Assembly (NCBI RefSeq): GCF_905171775.1
Contig: NC_053489.1
Span: forward strand, 397,647,483-397,711,482
DNA: 64,000 nucleotides
Direction: 5' to 3'
Source: Rana temporaria
Taxonomy: Eukaryota > Chordata > Amphibia > Anura > Ranidae
Positions 1 to 10,383 of this stretch are shown in pieces; position 1 is the stretch's first letter, and every line of letters starts with the position of its first letter. The notes below the pieces were generated by a model. The model did no database searches and had not been told where the DNA came from. It saw nothing but the letters and a program-made list of their open reading frames with translations. Made by a program: the position numbers and the translations under genes.

Positions 1-24
1 ATGTTCGGTCGTGTGTACGGGGCC
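1..24. mobile_element. Right end of a Harbinger-type MITE (family H1)
   Basis: The window opens inside an element whose last bases, read on the minus strand, are GGCCCCGTACACACG. The same terminal inverted repeat bounds copies at 4798-5274, 14384-14874 and 37545-37815. It is followed by TAA at 25-27, consistent with the TWA target-site duplication of the PIF/Harbinger superfamily. The body lies outside the window. Confidence 0.6.
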
Positions 25-759
25 TAATAGTTTGGGGTGTACACAGCAAAATGCTAGAGTGCAATTTACATAATGGGAAACTATTTAGATTGATCTGTGT
101 GTCCCCAAGAAAAGGCATTAAGGTTTTACCCTCACTCTCTGTTTGGCTATGTGACAGGAAGTGAATGAATTTGAAGTAGAAAGTGACACAATTTGGGAGG
201 TGACTTCACCCTATCAGGGGTGCAAACATCCCCAAAAAATGAGCAGACCTTTAATCCTTCTGCACTCTAGCCCCAAGTAAAAAGGAAAAAGGATTTCATT
301 TAGTTTAAATTTGCAAAGACACATTCCTCAGATCAACTGTGATGCATGTCAATGGCCCATTTAGCCATTGTTTAATAGAAAACACCAGTTGCCTTTCACT
401 AGAAACATTTGTTAGTCCGATCCTGGAAATCTGCATCTGCTTTACTATCACTTTCCCTAAAAATTGGGTTCCTGCGCGACCACCGTGTATTGAATATGCG
501 CATATGTGGTTCTCGGAAAGCAGTGGCCAGCACACAGGACATCACGCCCCTACAGGAAGTTGCTTGTACTGCTGCTAAAGTCTCTGAGGAAGGGATGATA
601 TTTATTTGCAAATTAAGAAAATTGTTTATTTAACATTGGGTGGTGTTTGTGGGGGTCCCTAACACACATTCATACATATTAGCAACGCTGTATCCTGGCC
701 TATTGGCATGGTTATATTTTCTTAGTCCTCTCAATAAAATGATCAGAAATTTGTGCTCA
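25..759. other. Unclassified stretch, no gene recognised
   Basis: Open frames here are short, overlap on both strands and show no domain. A CACTTCCTGT-like motif near 150 resembles the fragment at 760-942, so the stretch may be old repeat. I see nothing else in it. Confidence 0.4.
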
Positions 760-942
760 AAGTAAAACTATAATCAACACTTTTTTTTTAATTTTGGATA
801 GAGTAAGGGAGGGAGGGAGGGTTATAGCCCCTGTCAGTTTATTTTGTACCATCCCTGTCCAATTGTGTAAATTTCCCTTCACTTCCTGCCCTATAGCCAA
901 ACAGGAAGTGAGAGAAAAACTATGCAAATTAATGGAATCCAA
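760..942. repeat. Dispersed frog repeat fragment with G-rich run
   Basis: The fragment contains a T run, then GGGAGGGAGGGAGGG near 808-823, then a block with CACTTCCTGCC and its near inverse CAGGAAGTGAG. I associate this arrangement with a common ranid repeat, from memory and not searched. The short open frames are incidental. Confidence 0.35.
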
Positions 943-1330
943 TGCCCCCCCCCCATGTTGATGGGGACAAGGGCCTCATCCCCACAACCCTGGGCGGTGG
1001 TTGTGGGGGTCTGCGGGCGGGGGGGCTTATCGGAATCTGGAAGACCCCTTTAACAAAGGGGACCCCCAGATCCCGGCCCCCCCTATGTGAAATGGTAATG
1101 GGGTACATTGTACCTCTACAATTTCCCCCCAAAAAAGTGTAAAAAATGTAAAAAAAAAGGGCCCCATCAACATGGGGACAAGGTGCTTTGGGGGGACCCC
1201 AAAGCATCCTCCCCATGTTGTGGGCATGTGGCCTGGTACGGTTCAGGAGAGGGGGGCCAATCTCTCGTCCCCCCTCTTTTCTGTGGCCAGCCAGGTTGCG
1301 TGCTTGGATAAGGGGTCTGCTTTGCTTATG
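943..1330. repeat. GC-rich repeat family R1, copy 1
   Basis: This is one of at least six copies in the window of a GC-rich family (also near 2940-3095, 5385-6700, 31490-32290, 49541-50570 and 56780-57560). Shared marks are GTTGATGGGGACAAGG, a block reading GGTCTGCGGG, a GGTACATTGTACC palindrome and a GGCCTGGTA block. The open frames on both strands follow base composition and show no domain, and I recognise no transposase or reverse transcriptase in any copy. Confidence 0.6.
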
Positions 1331-1809
1331 CTTTCAGGTTCAAGTAGTATTCTACTGTATATATGTGTAAATAATATACTGTTATCTACAAATTATCTTG
1401 CCTTGTGTTATTGTAGAGGGATTCCTCTGCTGAGCTAGGACTGTTACCCATAGCTCAGTAGATCTATTGCCTCATCTGTGTAACAATATTGTCTTTGAAT
1501 TGTTCCAGTAAACGTTACTAGTATTGTAGTGGGAGGGCCCGTGGAATCCAGAATACCTTAGAAAGTATGGGATACCCTTGCTTCAGCTCCCCATGCACCT
1601 CTTATGTCTAAATCACCCTGTGTCTATTAGGGACACAGGATGAGCAAGAAAATAATGGACATTAAGAATATGTCTTGTATTACTTAAAATGGAACAGTTA
1701 TATTTATCCACAATATCTCACAGGATATATGCCATATTAGAAAGTGTGACTCATTCATACTGTTGGGACATATACTGTAAGGAGATGCTAATGTCATCAC
1801 CTTCTGTTT
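1331..1809. other. Unclassified stretch
   Basis: No domain-bearing frame, RNA gene or clear repeat boundary is visible. The antisense frame at 1684-1923 overlaps a MITE fragment and is not supported as a gene. Confidence 0.4.
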
Positions 1810-1819
1810 TAAAATCTTC

Positions 1820-2097
1820 GGATGGTTAAAAAAACGATCTAAAAAAACGATCGTCTGTGGGGAAATCCATCCGTCAAAAATCCATGCATGCTCAGAATCA
1901 AGTCGATGCATGCTCGGAAGCATTGAACTTAATTTTTCTCTGCACGTCGTTGTGTTTTACATCACCGCGTTGGACACGATCAGATTTTTAACTGATGGTG
2001 TGTAGGCAAGACTGATGAAAGTCAGCTTCATCGGATATCTGATGAAAAAATCCATCGGTCCGTTTTCATCGGATGAACTGATCGTGTGTATGTGCCA
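1820..2097. mobile_element. Decayed H1-like MITE fragment
   Basis: The interior is built of short inverted words (ATCCATCCG, GATGCATGC, CATCGGAT) and the right end reads GATCGTGTGTATGTGCC, a degraded form of the H1 terminus CGTGTGTACGGGGCC. The left terminus is not clean. Confidence 0.4.
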
Positions 2098-2104
2098 TAA
2101 GGGT

Positions 2105-2510
2105 CTTTCATTGTGGCTTGTGCTAATTGACCCTGTAATTGTGTCAAGGAGTTCAGTGTTGATTGGTGATAATGTTGATTGTGTCTTCTGAGCTACAAGA
2201 TGGCAGGTCTAGCCCAAAGGTCATGCCTCTGAGTCATCTTGGCTGCTTAAAGGCATTAGTTAATTAGCTCATGTTAATTAGGTCTGGTCACAGGTGTATT
2301 TTCAGTGTAATATGAGCAGGATATGTATGCACCTCCTCTTTTACTGTAAATAAGCCTGTAGTCTTTCAATAAAGATTGTATTCCTGTTTGACCTTCAACA
2401 CGGAGCTGGGTTTCTTCTTCGGCTGGTTTGAGTGTTGGTAGCTGTCTTTGTGTTCAGAAATAGAATATCCTAAACGACTTTAACCCCTTTCATACTTGGG
2501 GTGTTGTTAC
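2105..2510 (+). repeat. Possible solo LTR or similar polyadenylated repeat
   Basis: A plus-strand AATAAAG signal near 2370 is followed about 40 bases later by a CT-rich block, as in the R-U5 part of some LTRs. No matching second copy, clean TG...CA ends or target duplication was found in the window, so the call is tentative. Confidence 0.25.
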
Positions 2511-2939
2511 AAGTATATAATACAGTGTATACAGTTTCTAATACCTCAAATATATGATATGGGTTAAATAAGAGTTCTTTTGACCAGAAGTGAAAGCTTC
2601 AATATAATAAACATTTATTAGAGAATTTCTTATTAGTCTATCTAATACACCACACACAATTACAGTCTTAAGCAAGGGAGTAAATATTAGTTTCAAATAC
2701 AAAGTATGTACATCACACTACAAATATCAAATAGAAAAACATATGACAACGCAAGTATACTGTAAGTGCTGGGAGATGGTCTGATAATTACCTAAAATAA
2801 TGACTCCTGGGCCCAGGTCATCTCATCTCTGAAACTAATCTCCTTGGGGCAACTTTTATAGTCCCACCTCTCATTGACTTGAATAGGGCCACCATTATTG
2901 TTTACTGTTAGCTCTCTCCTCCCAATAAATAAACCTGAG
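2511..2939. other. Unclassified AT-rich stretch
   Basis: Nothing recognisable as coding or structural RNA. It may continue the repeat to its left. Confidence 0.35.
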
Positions 2940-3095
2940 TACCATGTTTTATTTTTGACACTTTTATTAGGTTAATGGGTACGGGTACAATGTACCCAAT
3001 ACTCATTCACATAGGGTGGGGGGCCTGAATCTGGGGGCCCGCTTGTTAAATGGGGCTTCCAGATTCCAAATATGGGCAATATCTTAATTTCCCTC
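2940..3095. repeat. R1 repeat fragment
   Basis: The fragment carries the R1 marks GGGTACAATGTACCC, CATTCACATAGGGTGGG and CTTCCAGATTCC in the same order as the copy near 6190-6310. Confidence 0.6.
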
Positions 3096-3608
3096 GCTAA
3101 CCCCCTCCCTACTTGAGTTTAGTGATAATTAGATTTGAAGATAAATTCATTAAACCGAAGGTCGTTAACTTCCCTTGAATGGGGCACTTAGCTATACATG
3201 GAACTAGCTGTGGCGAGTTACCCCTTAAATGTATATTGGTTCGTTAACATGGGAGAATACAAACGCATTTATCTAGCCAATGAAGGCGGCTCTGCATAGA
3301 CTACAGGTTTCAGATGTGATCTCTTCCTGGCTTGTTTGAATACTAAGTTAGGTATACAGACAGAACAGCTCCATGGCACCTCGTCACCCAGCATTCATGT
3401 ATATCAAAAAGGGGACTGTTAAATAGATTTTCTCAGGCCCAGCCTGTCAGCCCAGTTTAAGGGGTTGTAAAGGTAAAAAAAAAAATCCTAAATAGCTTCC
3501 TTTACCTTAGTGCAGTCCTCCTTCACTTACCTCATCTTTCAATTTTGCTTTTAAATGTCCTTATTTCTTCTGAGAAATCCTCAATTCCTGTTCTTCTGTC
3601 TGTAACTA
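3096..3608. other. Unclassified stretch, possibly a repeat end near 3460
   Basis: TTTAAGGGGTTGTAAAGG near 3456-3473 looks like a MITE terminus, but I cannot pair it with a second end. No coding evidence. Confidence 0.3.
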
Positions 3609-3811
3609 CACACAGTAATGCGAGGCTTTCTCCCTGGTGTGGAGTGTCGTGCTCGACCCCTCCCCTGGAATACAGGGGAGTCAGGACGCTCTCTACATTG
3701 CAGATAGAGAAAGGAGTTGTGTGTTAGTGGGCATCCTGACTCTCCTGTAATCCAGGGGAGGGGGCGAGCATTACACTCCACACCAGGGAGAAAGCCTTGC
3801 ATTACTGTGTG
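3609..3811. repeat. Inverted repeat, 78-bp arms
   Basis: Positions 3609-3686 are the near-perfect reverse complement of 3734-3811, with a 47-nt spacer. Both arms contain TTTCTCCCTGGTGTGGAGTG in opposite senses. This explains the look-alike short frames on both strands. It abuts a Tc1 remnant on its right and may be a MITE or that element's landing site. Confidence 0.75.
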
Positions 3812-3815
3812 GAGT

Positions 3816-4456
3816 CACTGTGCAAAAGTTATCACCCCCTTGGCTTTTTATCTATTTTGTTACATTGCAGACTTTAGTTCAATGTTTTTTTTAATCTGAA
3901 ACATGGTGGTGGCAGCATCGAGCTATGGGTATGTTTTTCAGCAGTCGAGACTGGGAAACTGGTCAGAGTTAAGGGGAAGACAGATGGTGATGGTGGTTTA
4001 AGGGGAAACATGTAAATGTGTTGGAATGGCCAGGTCAAAGCCCAGACCTCAATCCAATAGAAAATCTGTGGTCAGGCTTAAAGTTTGCTGTTCACAAGCG
4101 CAAACCATCCAACTTGTAGGAGCTGGAGCAGTTTTGCTAGGAGGAATGGGCAAAAATCCTACTGGTAAGATGTGGCAAACTCATAGAGACTTATCCAAAG
4201 CGACTTGGAGCTATGATAGCAGAAACAGGTGGCTCTACAAATTATTGACTTTAGGGGGGTGAATAGTTATGCACATTTTTTCTGTTATTTGGTCCTATTT
4301 GTTGTTTGCTTCACAATAAAAAAAACATCTTCAATGTTGTGGGCATGTTTTGTAAATTAAATGATGCAAATCCTCAAACAATCCATGTTAATTCCAGGTT
4401 GTGAGGCAACAAAACACGTAAAATGCCAAGGGGGTGAATACTTTTGCAAGGCACTG
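3816..4456 (+). mobile_element. Decayed Tc1/mariner transposon, internally deleted
   Basis: The termini are inverted relatives: the left reads GCAAAAGTTATCACCCCCTT and the right, on the minus strand, reads CAGTGCCTTGCAAAAGTATT followed by CACCCCCTTGGC. A TA dinucleotide follows at 4457-4458, as expected for Tc1/mariner insertion. At about 640 bp it is far shorter than a full Tc1 element (about 1.6 kb), and only the 3' part of the transposase remains. Confidence 0.8.
3994..4248 (+). pseudogene. Tc1-type transposase, C-terminal remnant
   Basis: Read from 3994, this frame gives WPGQSPDLNPIENLW, the diagnostic motif of Tc1/mariner DDE transposases, whose last E is the third catalytic acidic residue. 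Two in-frame TAG stops follow within about 30 residues, and the frame ends ETGGSTNY before TGA. The DNA-binding domain and the first two catalytic aspartates are missing, so it cannot encode an active enzyme. The longer open frame at 4026-4262 is an out-of-frame shadow. Confidence 0.85.
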
Positions 4457-4458
4457 TA

Positions 4459-4797
4459 TGTGAGGCTAGGGGAGATAGCATTGGTTCATTAGTTATATTA
4501 TCTTTTGCCTAACTTATGTATATCAAATGTTTTTTTTGCTAAAAGTAAAAAAATAAATATTCCCAAAAATATGATTTTTTTACCAAACCCAATTGAAGTC
4601 TACGAGGATAGTCTGCCTCTTGATATTTAATTTGTTCCTTTTGTGGGGCTAATAAAAAAAATGTCAAAAAGAGGCATAGGAATCCAAGCTCTACCATGAG
4701 GAACATTCACCAATAGCAACATAAAATACAAAAATTAATGTACAGCTACTTTTAAGAAACATAAATCCTTTGAATTACGGGTTTGGTGTATGTGTCA
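4459..4797. other. Unclassified AT-rich stretch
   Basis: No frame, RNA gene or repeat boundary recognised. Confidence 0.35.
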
Positions 4798-5274
4798 GGC
4801 CCCGTACACACGACCGGATCTATCCGCTGGGATTGATCCGCGGATCAGTTCCAGCAGACAGATCCGGTCGTGTGTAGGCCCGAGCGGACATTTTCCAGTG
4901 GATAAAAATCCAGCCGACTGATTTTCAGCGGATAAAAATTTCTTAGCATGCTAAGAAATTTATCCGCTGGAATCTGTCCTGCGGACTTATCCGGTTGTCT
5001 GTACAGACTCACCGGATAAGTCCGCCCGATCCCCATCCCTCGCATGTGTCGAAGTGATTCGACGCATGCGTGGAAGTATTTACCTTACAGGGTCGCGCAC
5101 GTCGCCGCATCATCGTCGCGGCAATGGCGCGGCACATCACCGCGTATGTTTTCCGCGGGGATTTTAATCTGATGGTGTGTACAAGCCATCAGATCAAAAT
5201 CTGGTGGAGGAATGTCCGCTGGAAACGGTCCGGCAGACCGTCTCCAGCGGAAATCCTCTCGTCTGTACGAGGCC
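4798..5274. mobile_element. Harbinger-type MITE, family H1
   Basis: The left end begins GGCCCCGTACACACGACCGG and the right end is its degraded inverse, GTCTGTACGAGGCC. Flanking trinucleotides are TCA and TTA, compatible with a mutated TWA duplication. The interior is made of inverted copies of a GCGGATAAATCC-like word. The short frames on both strands come from this near-palindromic structure. Confidence 0.75.
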
Positions 5275-5384
5275 TTAGAGTTGTACGTGGTATTACAAAA
5301 CAACATGCAGTAATATTCAGTTGTTCACAGAAAGGTTGAGAGAGGAGGAGGGTGCCTTAACAATGCTAAACTATCTACTGGATC

Positions 5385-6710
5385 CTGGGCCCCCCACCCT
5401 ATGAATGAGTATGGGGTACATTGTACCCCTACCCATTCACCTTAAAAAAAAGTGTCAAAAATAAAACACAGTAGACTGGTTTTTATAGTAATTTATTTGG
5501 CAGCTCCGGGGTCTCTTCCTACTTCTTCTCCCCTCTCTAGCTCTTCTCCCTTTTCTGGTGATGTCTTCTGCCTCCTCCACTGATGTCTTCTCCCCTCTCT
5601 GGGTCTTCTCGGCTCTCCGCTGATGTCTTCTACGCTGTCTTTTCCCTCTGTTCTTCTGATGTTGACACAATGCTCTCTAAGGCTCTGATGATGGGTGCGC
5701 GGTGTGCCACTACTTATATTGGAATGGTGGGGGTCACCGGGTGACATCATCCGGAGGCCTGCTCCTTATGATGTCACCACCCAGGGCTGTGATGTCATAA
5801 GGGGCGGGCCTCCGGGGGCCCCACCACATGCCAATTAAAGTAGTGGCACACTGCGCACCCAGCATTAGAGCAGGAGTGAGCGTTAGGTCAACATCGGAAG
5901 AAGAAAAAGGGAGAAGACAGTGGAGAAGACCCAGTAAAAGAGCGAGAAGACAGCGGAGAAGACCCAGCAGAGGCAGAAGACAGCGGACAGAGGGAGAAGA
6001 ACCGGAGAGGACTAGAAGACATCAGCAGAGAGCGGAGAAGACCAGGAGAGGGGAGAAGAACCGACAGAGGCAGAAGACATCAGCAGAGGAGGCAGAATAC
6101 ATCACCAGAAGAGGGAGAAGAGCCAGAGAGAGGGGGAGAAGTCGGAAGAGACCCCGTAGCTGCCTAATAAATTACTTTAAAAACCTGTGTACCATGTTTT
6201 ATTTTTGACTCTTTTTTTAGGTTAATGGGTAGGGGTACAATGCATCCAATACTCATTCACATAGGTTGGGGGGCCTGAATCTTGTTAAAGGGGCCTTCCA
6301 GATTCCAATAAGCTCCCTGCCCGCAGACCCCGACAACCAATGGCCAGGGTTGTCGGGAAGAGGCCCTTGTCCTCATCAACATGGGAACAAGGTGCTTTGA
6401 GGTGAGGGGCACAGGCCCCCAAAGCACCCACCCCGCCATGTTGAGGACATGCGGCCTGGTACAGTTCAGAAGGGGGCGCTCACTCATTCCCCTTTCCTGA
6501 CCTGCCAGGCTGTGTGCTCGGATAAGGGTCTGGTATGGATTCTTGGGAGGAGAACCCCACATAGTTTTTTTGGCATGGGGGTTCCCCTTAAAATCCATAC
6601 CAATCCAAAGGGCCTGGTATGCTCTTGGAGGGGGAACCCATGCCGGTCTTTTTTTACATTTTGCATTGAGTTCCCCTTCAAGATCATCAGAGCACAAGTC
6701 GCATGCCAAA
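5385..6710. repeat. R1 repeat family, compound copy with purine-rich minisatellite
   Basis: R1 marks occur at both ends in opposite senses: GGTACATTGTACCCCTACCC near 5413 and GGTACAATGCATCC near 6233, each next to CCATGTTTTATTTTTGAC or its inverse. Between them, 5500-5660 (CT-rich) and 5880-6170 (GA-rich, about 20-nt units of the type GAGAAGACAGCGGAGAAGAC) are inverse arrays. The 126-residue Arg/Glu-rich frame at 5828-6208 is a translation of this minisatellite, not a supported gene. Confidence 0.6.
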
Positions 6711-6719
6711 GTGGGATCA

Positions 6720-6984
6720 GTTAAGACAGCGATCTGATTTTGATCTGACTTCAGAGATATTCAATGGGCTGTAGTAGGATCAAAGTCGGACCAAAGTAGT
6801 GCAGTGACTACTTTGAAGTTGGCATGACTTGAATTTGTACTAATATGAATGGTAGTCATTGAAAATCATGCAGTCCCAAGTCATAGGACAAGTCATACAA
6901 GTGTGAAATGGGCCTTAACTGGTCCAACAAAAGTCGGTCCGACTTTTAAAAAGCTCCCTGCACTACTTGGGTCCGAGTTTACTC
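6720..6984. repeat. Dispersed repeat fragment with GACTT words
   Basis: The segment is rich in GATCTGACTTC, AAGTCGG and AAGTCGGTCCGACTT words shared with 19165-19450 and 31360-31480, suggesting one MITE-like family. Ends are not resolved. Confidence 0.4.
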
Positions 6985-7496
6985 CAATATATTTTTATTA
7001 ATTTTCAAAGTTTTTTCACAAACAACAACAAAGAAACCATACACAAACAAATACAATCACCCTGAAAACATATTATAGTTGAGATGTTTATTAAATTTAT
7101 GATTACTGACTTACAAAGTAATACATCTCTCCAAACCCCCCCCCCCCCCCAAATATTCAGAAGAAAAAAAAATAGCGGGGAGAAAAAACATATATAGTGG
7201 TGTCTCACATTAATATGATTATAGAATCTTTCTTCACCTTTTGAAAATTTGAAACAAACCAGAATAGAGTAAGTATGCTCCTACAAAGCTAATCTTTAGA
7301 AATTTTAAAATTTACAAGAACTTTGGTGAATCTTTAAATGTTATCCAGGTCTGCCACACCCCATTAAACTTCTGTATAGTATCGTTATTTTCAGCTACCA
7401 GTATCTCCATATGCATAATACCGTTTAGAGTCTCAATCCACTCTGACAATGAGGGAGTAGTAGATGATTTCCAGTATCTTGAGAGAAAAAGACAAA
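6985..7496 (-). pseudogene. L1-type LINE, 3' UTR and ORF2 C-terminus
   Basis: On the minus strand the 7496-7312 part encodes the tail of an L1-type ORF2 protein (RYWKSSTTPSLSEW, then IMHMEILVAENND), a pattern I recognise from the extreme C-terminus of vertebrate L1 ORF2. It is followed by a 3' UTR-like tail to about 6985. A MITE interrupts the upstream side at 7497, and the same reading appears to continue at 8173-8340. It is likely part of the element continued at 11946-15592. Confidence 0.65.
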
Positions 7497-8170
7497 GGGG
7501 CAGATCCACAAAGATCTGCCCCGGCGCAGTGTATCTGAGATACGCTACGCCACCGTAACTTACTTTTTTTGTTTTGTATCCTGATAGAATTTGCGCCGTA
7601 AGTTATGGCGGCGTAGTGTATCTCTCCCGGCGTAACGGCGCCTAATTCAAATCGGCGAGTAGGGGGGCGTGTTTCATTTAAATGAAGCGCGTCCCCGCGC
7701 CGAACGAACGGCGCATGCGCCGTCCCTAAATTTCCCGCCGTGCATTGCGCTAAATTACGTCGCAAAGACGTCATTGTTTTGACGTGGACGTAAATTACGT
7801 CCATCCCGATTCACGGACAACTTACGCAAACGAAAAAAAAAAATTCAAATTAAACGCGGGAACGACGGCCATACTTAACATAGCAGGTTTAACTATACGC
7901 CACCAAATAGCAGGTTTAACTATACGCCAAAAAAAAAACGATTAGAGACGACGTAAAAGAACGCGGAAAACGACGTGAACGCCACCCAGCGGACGCCGAA
8001 GAATTGCATTTTAGATCCGAAGGCGTACGAAGACGTACGCCTGTCGGATCTAACCCAGATGCCGTCGTATCTTGTTTTGAGGATTCAAAACAAAGATACG
8101 ACGCAGGAAATTTGAAAGTACGCCGGCGTATCAGTAGATACGCCGGCGTACTCGCTTTGTGGATCTGCCC
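7497..8170. mobile_element. Harbinger-type MITE, family H2
   Basis: The ends are inverse: GGGGCAGATCCACAAAGATC at the left and TTTGTGGATCTGCCC at the right, followed by TAA. The interior has GC-rich inverted words (CGCCGGCGTA, GGCGGCGTAGTGTATCTC) shared with at least seven other copies in the window. It carries no transposase; the frames at 7433-7804 and 8004-8189 reflect the palindromes. It splits an L1 ORF2 remnant. Confidence 0.8.
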
Positions 8171-8172
8171 TA

Positions 8173-8340
8173 AAGAAGAGATTTTTTAGTTTTAGGTAAC
8201 GATCGAGGTAAAAAGGAAAAAAGAGCTAATTCAACCGAATTGTTGATTAATTCACCCACAGCAGTATTGTATTGTTGTGCCTTTTTAAGGTCATTTTTAC
8301 CCGCACAGTAATTTACTTTGAATTCTTTTATAATGAAGAT
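8173..8340 (-). pseudogene. L1-type ORF2 fragment
   Basis: Minus-strand translation gives a stretch ending near SLL that joins the L1 C-terminal frame (CLFLSRYW) once the MITE at 7497-8170 is removed. It is short and degraded, and is assigned to L1 by context. Confidence 0.4.
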
Positions 8341-8853
8341 ATTTTTAAATACAAGACAATCTGTATAACATAGTCTATAATATGAAACTTATTCACAGAG
8401 ACGTATGATCATACAAAATAGCTAATTTATTGGTAGACAAATTATGAATATTTACACGAAATCAAAATACCAGTTGCGTTACATTAACGACTTGAAAATC
8501 AATAAAATACCCCCAAAATGGGCATGCAATACCTTTGATTTGTGTCATGGTAAGTTCTCAAGATAACTTTATGTAAATGACAATGAAACAAAAGCGTCTA
8601 TTTCACATGCCCAACCGTTACTATACTGCAGGTAAGTAAGTGGTTAACAATGTGAAATATATTGGACGTTTGTTTTGTCAATAAAATTGGAACTATGTAA
8701 AAATAAAAATATAATTAAAACTGTACTCTTTAAGGAAAAAATATCAGTTATTGATTATGAGAACAAACCATAACTACAGGATATTCAATACTTTAATATT
8801 TCAACATTTCTAGGGAACAACAATAGATTTCAGATAAAATAAAAATGACATAG
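8341..8853. other. Unclassified AT-rich stretch
   Basis: No coding frame or repeat boundary recognised. It precedes the 17-bp direct repeat that flanks the next element. Confidence 0.35.
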
Positions 8854-8870
8854 TTACCAATTCCCAAAAT
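8854..8870. repeat. Target-site duplication, left copy
   Basis: TTACCAATTCCCAAAAT occurs here and again, identically, at 9781-9797, bracketing the palindromic element between them. Seventeen identical bases at that spacing are very unlikely by chance. Confidence 0.85.
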
Positions 8871-9780
8871 CAAAACATGATAATCAAGCGCACTCCCTGT
8901 GGATGTCTGGAGATCACAACAAACAAATTTGGATTGGGATAGGGATGAGGGCTAAGGATGAATGACAAGGAAAAATAAAAATAAAAATTGTCCCAAAAGA
9001 CAGTGCTATAAAGGAAATATCATAGTCCATCAAATGTCCATAGCACTATCTCACTATATCACTATAGCCTTGCTTTAGATGGCTGCCAGCTGACAGATGA
9101 AGTGTAATCTGTATGAAAGCAAGAAAAGACAAAATGCAGCGCCTTCTAAGCGTAGCAAGCTTGTTTAATGGGAGTAAAATGTTCAAAAACGTATAAAAGG
9201 CCTACTTACAAACATCAGTAGGTACAGGCAGAAATATAGAGATCATCCGCATATGTATCCCGGGGACCGTTCGATGTCCTGGTGCAGGCAGCGTGGGGAT
9301 GTCACTCTCTGTGCAGCAGCGGCGGCAGGAACCGAGACGCTCTCGGAACCTACAGGCTGAGGTCAGGTATCCACTGCGGACTGCAGATGACGTCACTTCC
9401 GGGTGCGGGAGGTGCATGCGTTCGAAACTTTCGAGTCTCTTCCTCAGGCTGGGCTCTGAGGAAGAGACTCGAAAGTTTCGAACGCATGCACCTCCCGCAC
9501 CCGGAAGTGACGTCATCTGCAGTCCGCAGTGGATACCTGACCTCAGCCTGTAGGTTCCGAGAGCGTCTCGGTTCCTGCCACCGCTGCTGCACAGAGAGTG
9601 ACATCCCCACGCTGCCTGCACCAGGACATCGAACGGTCCCCGGGATACATATGCGGATGATCTCTATATTTCTGCCTGTACCTACTGATGTTTGTAAGTA
9701 GGCCTTTTATACGTTTTTGAACATTTTACTCCCATTAAACAAGCTTGCTACGCTTAGAAGGCGCTGCATTTTGTCTTTTC
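8871..9780 (+). mobile_element. Retroelement-like insertion with large fold-back, probably PLE-related
   Basis: The segment is bounded by the 17-bp direct repeat. The left 250 bp (8871-9120) is single-copy here; the rest is a near-perfect inverted repeat. The right end reads GGCGCTGCATTTTGTC, similar to GTAGCGCTGCACTGC at the end of the fold-back near 58228 and to GTGCAGCGCTCTTG in the PLE at 27450. With a hammerhead-like core in each arm, this suggests a non-autonomous Penelope-like derivative, but no RT or GIY-YIG frame is present. Confidence 0.55.
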
Positions 9781-9782
9781 TT
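9121..9782. repeat. Near-perfect palindrome, 327-bp arms, 8-nt loop
   Basis: Positions 9121-9447 pair with 9456-9782; bases pair wherever their coordinates sum to 18903. I found one arm mismatch, near 9321 (GGCGGCAGG against GGTGGCAGG), and an unpaired loop at 9448-9455. This is why nearly identical 139-residue and 86-residue frames appear on both strands; none is supported as a gene. The last two bases overlap the right target duplication. Confidence 0.95.
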
Positions 9783-9797
9783 ACCAATTCCCAAAAT
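9781..9797. repeat. Target-site duplication, right copy
   Basis: TTACCAATTCCCAAAAT is identical to 8854-8870; the sequences diverge immediately afterwards (CAAAAC against GGCTAT). Confidence 0.85.
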
Positions 9798-10383
9798 GGC
9801 TATTTCCTACTGGCAAGTGACCAGAGCTAAAATCGTTGCAGTCTTCATGCATAGTGCAAGTATGCCCCTTCCCATCGGAGTCAGTCCTCCCTGCATCATA
9901 CTTCAGTCATTGCTTCATTCCTGCTCTCATTGGGTGCTCTTATTGAAGGGGTCTTTCTTGGGGTCTTCTTTCATTGATCCCCTGGGCCCCCCCCCCCCCC
10001 CGGGCTGATCGATTCATCCCTTGTCCTATGGGCTTTCCCTCTTTATATCGATTAGAACAATAGGACTATAAAGATTATACTATGTTCTGCCTATTCAATA
10101 CGTGTCCTCCACTCATAGGTTCATGGCACATATGGGAGTTCCTGTCAAGACGTGTCTAGTTTCTATTGGCTGACAGCTTAATAATAATTAACTTGTTCTC
10201 TGGGCTTTGAGAACCTCAAGTAATATCACTTCCAACCACTAGGTGTCTCACCTTTATTGTGAGATAATCTATTCGTTAATATTTATATTTTTGGGGAAAC
10301 TATCAATATATATGTATACATATATATATATATATCTCTATATACCTATACACATACACATTCTGGCAACTCTGGTAACTATG
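9798..10383. other. Unclassified stretch with TA microsatellite
   Basis: It holds a C run near 9990-10002 and an AT/TA dinucleotide tract around 10300-10345. The overlapping frames are low complexity. No gene recognised. Confidence 0.5.

Noticed and set aside
2105..2510. Endogenous retrovirus LTR
   Set aside because: Only an AATAAA signal and a CT-rich block support it; no partner LTR, clean ends or viral coding sequence were found, so it is kept as a low-confidence repeat.
4026..4262. 78-residue frame MARSKPRPQ...
   Set aside because: The Tc1 transposase motif is in a different frame of the same DNA.
5828..6208. 126-residue Arg/Glu-rich frame resembling an SR-type protein
   Set aside because: It is a direct translation of a GA-rich minisatellite; the inverse array at 5500-5660 gives the same kind of frame on the other strand.
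9202..9701. Near-identical 139-residue frames on both strands
   Set aside because: They are translations of the two arms of one palindrome; no domain, no codon bias, and they vanish if the structure is treated as a repeat.
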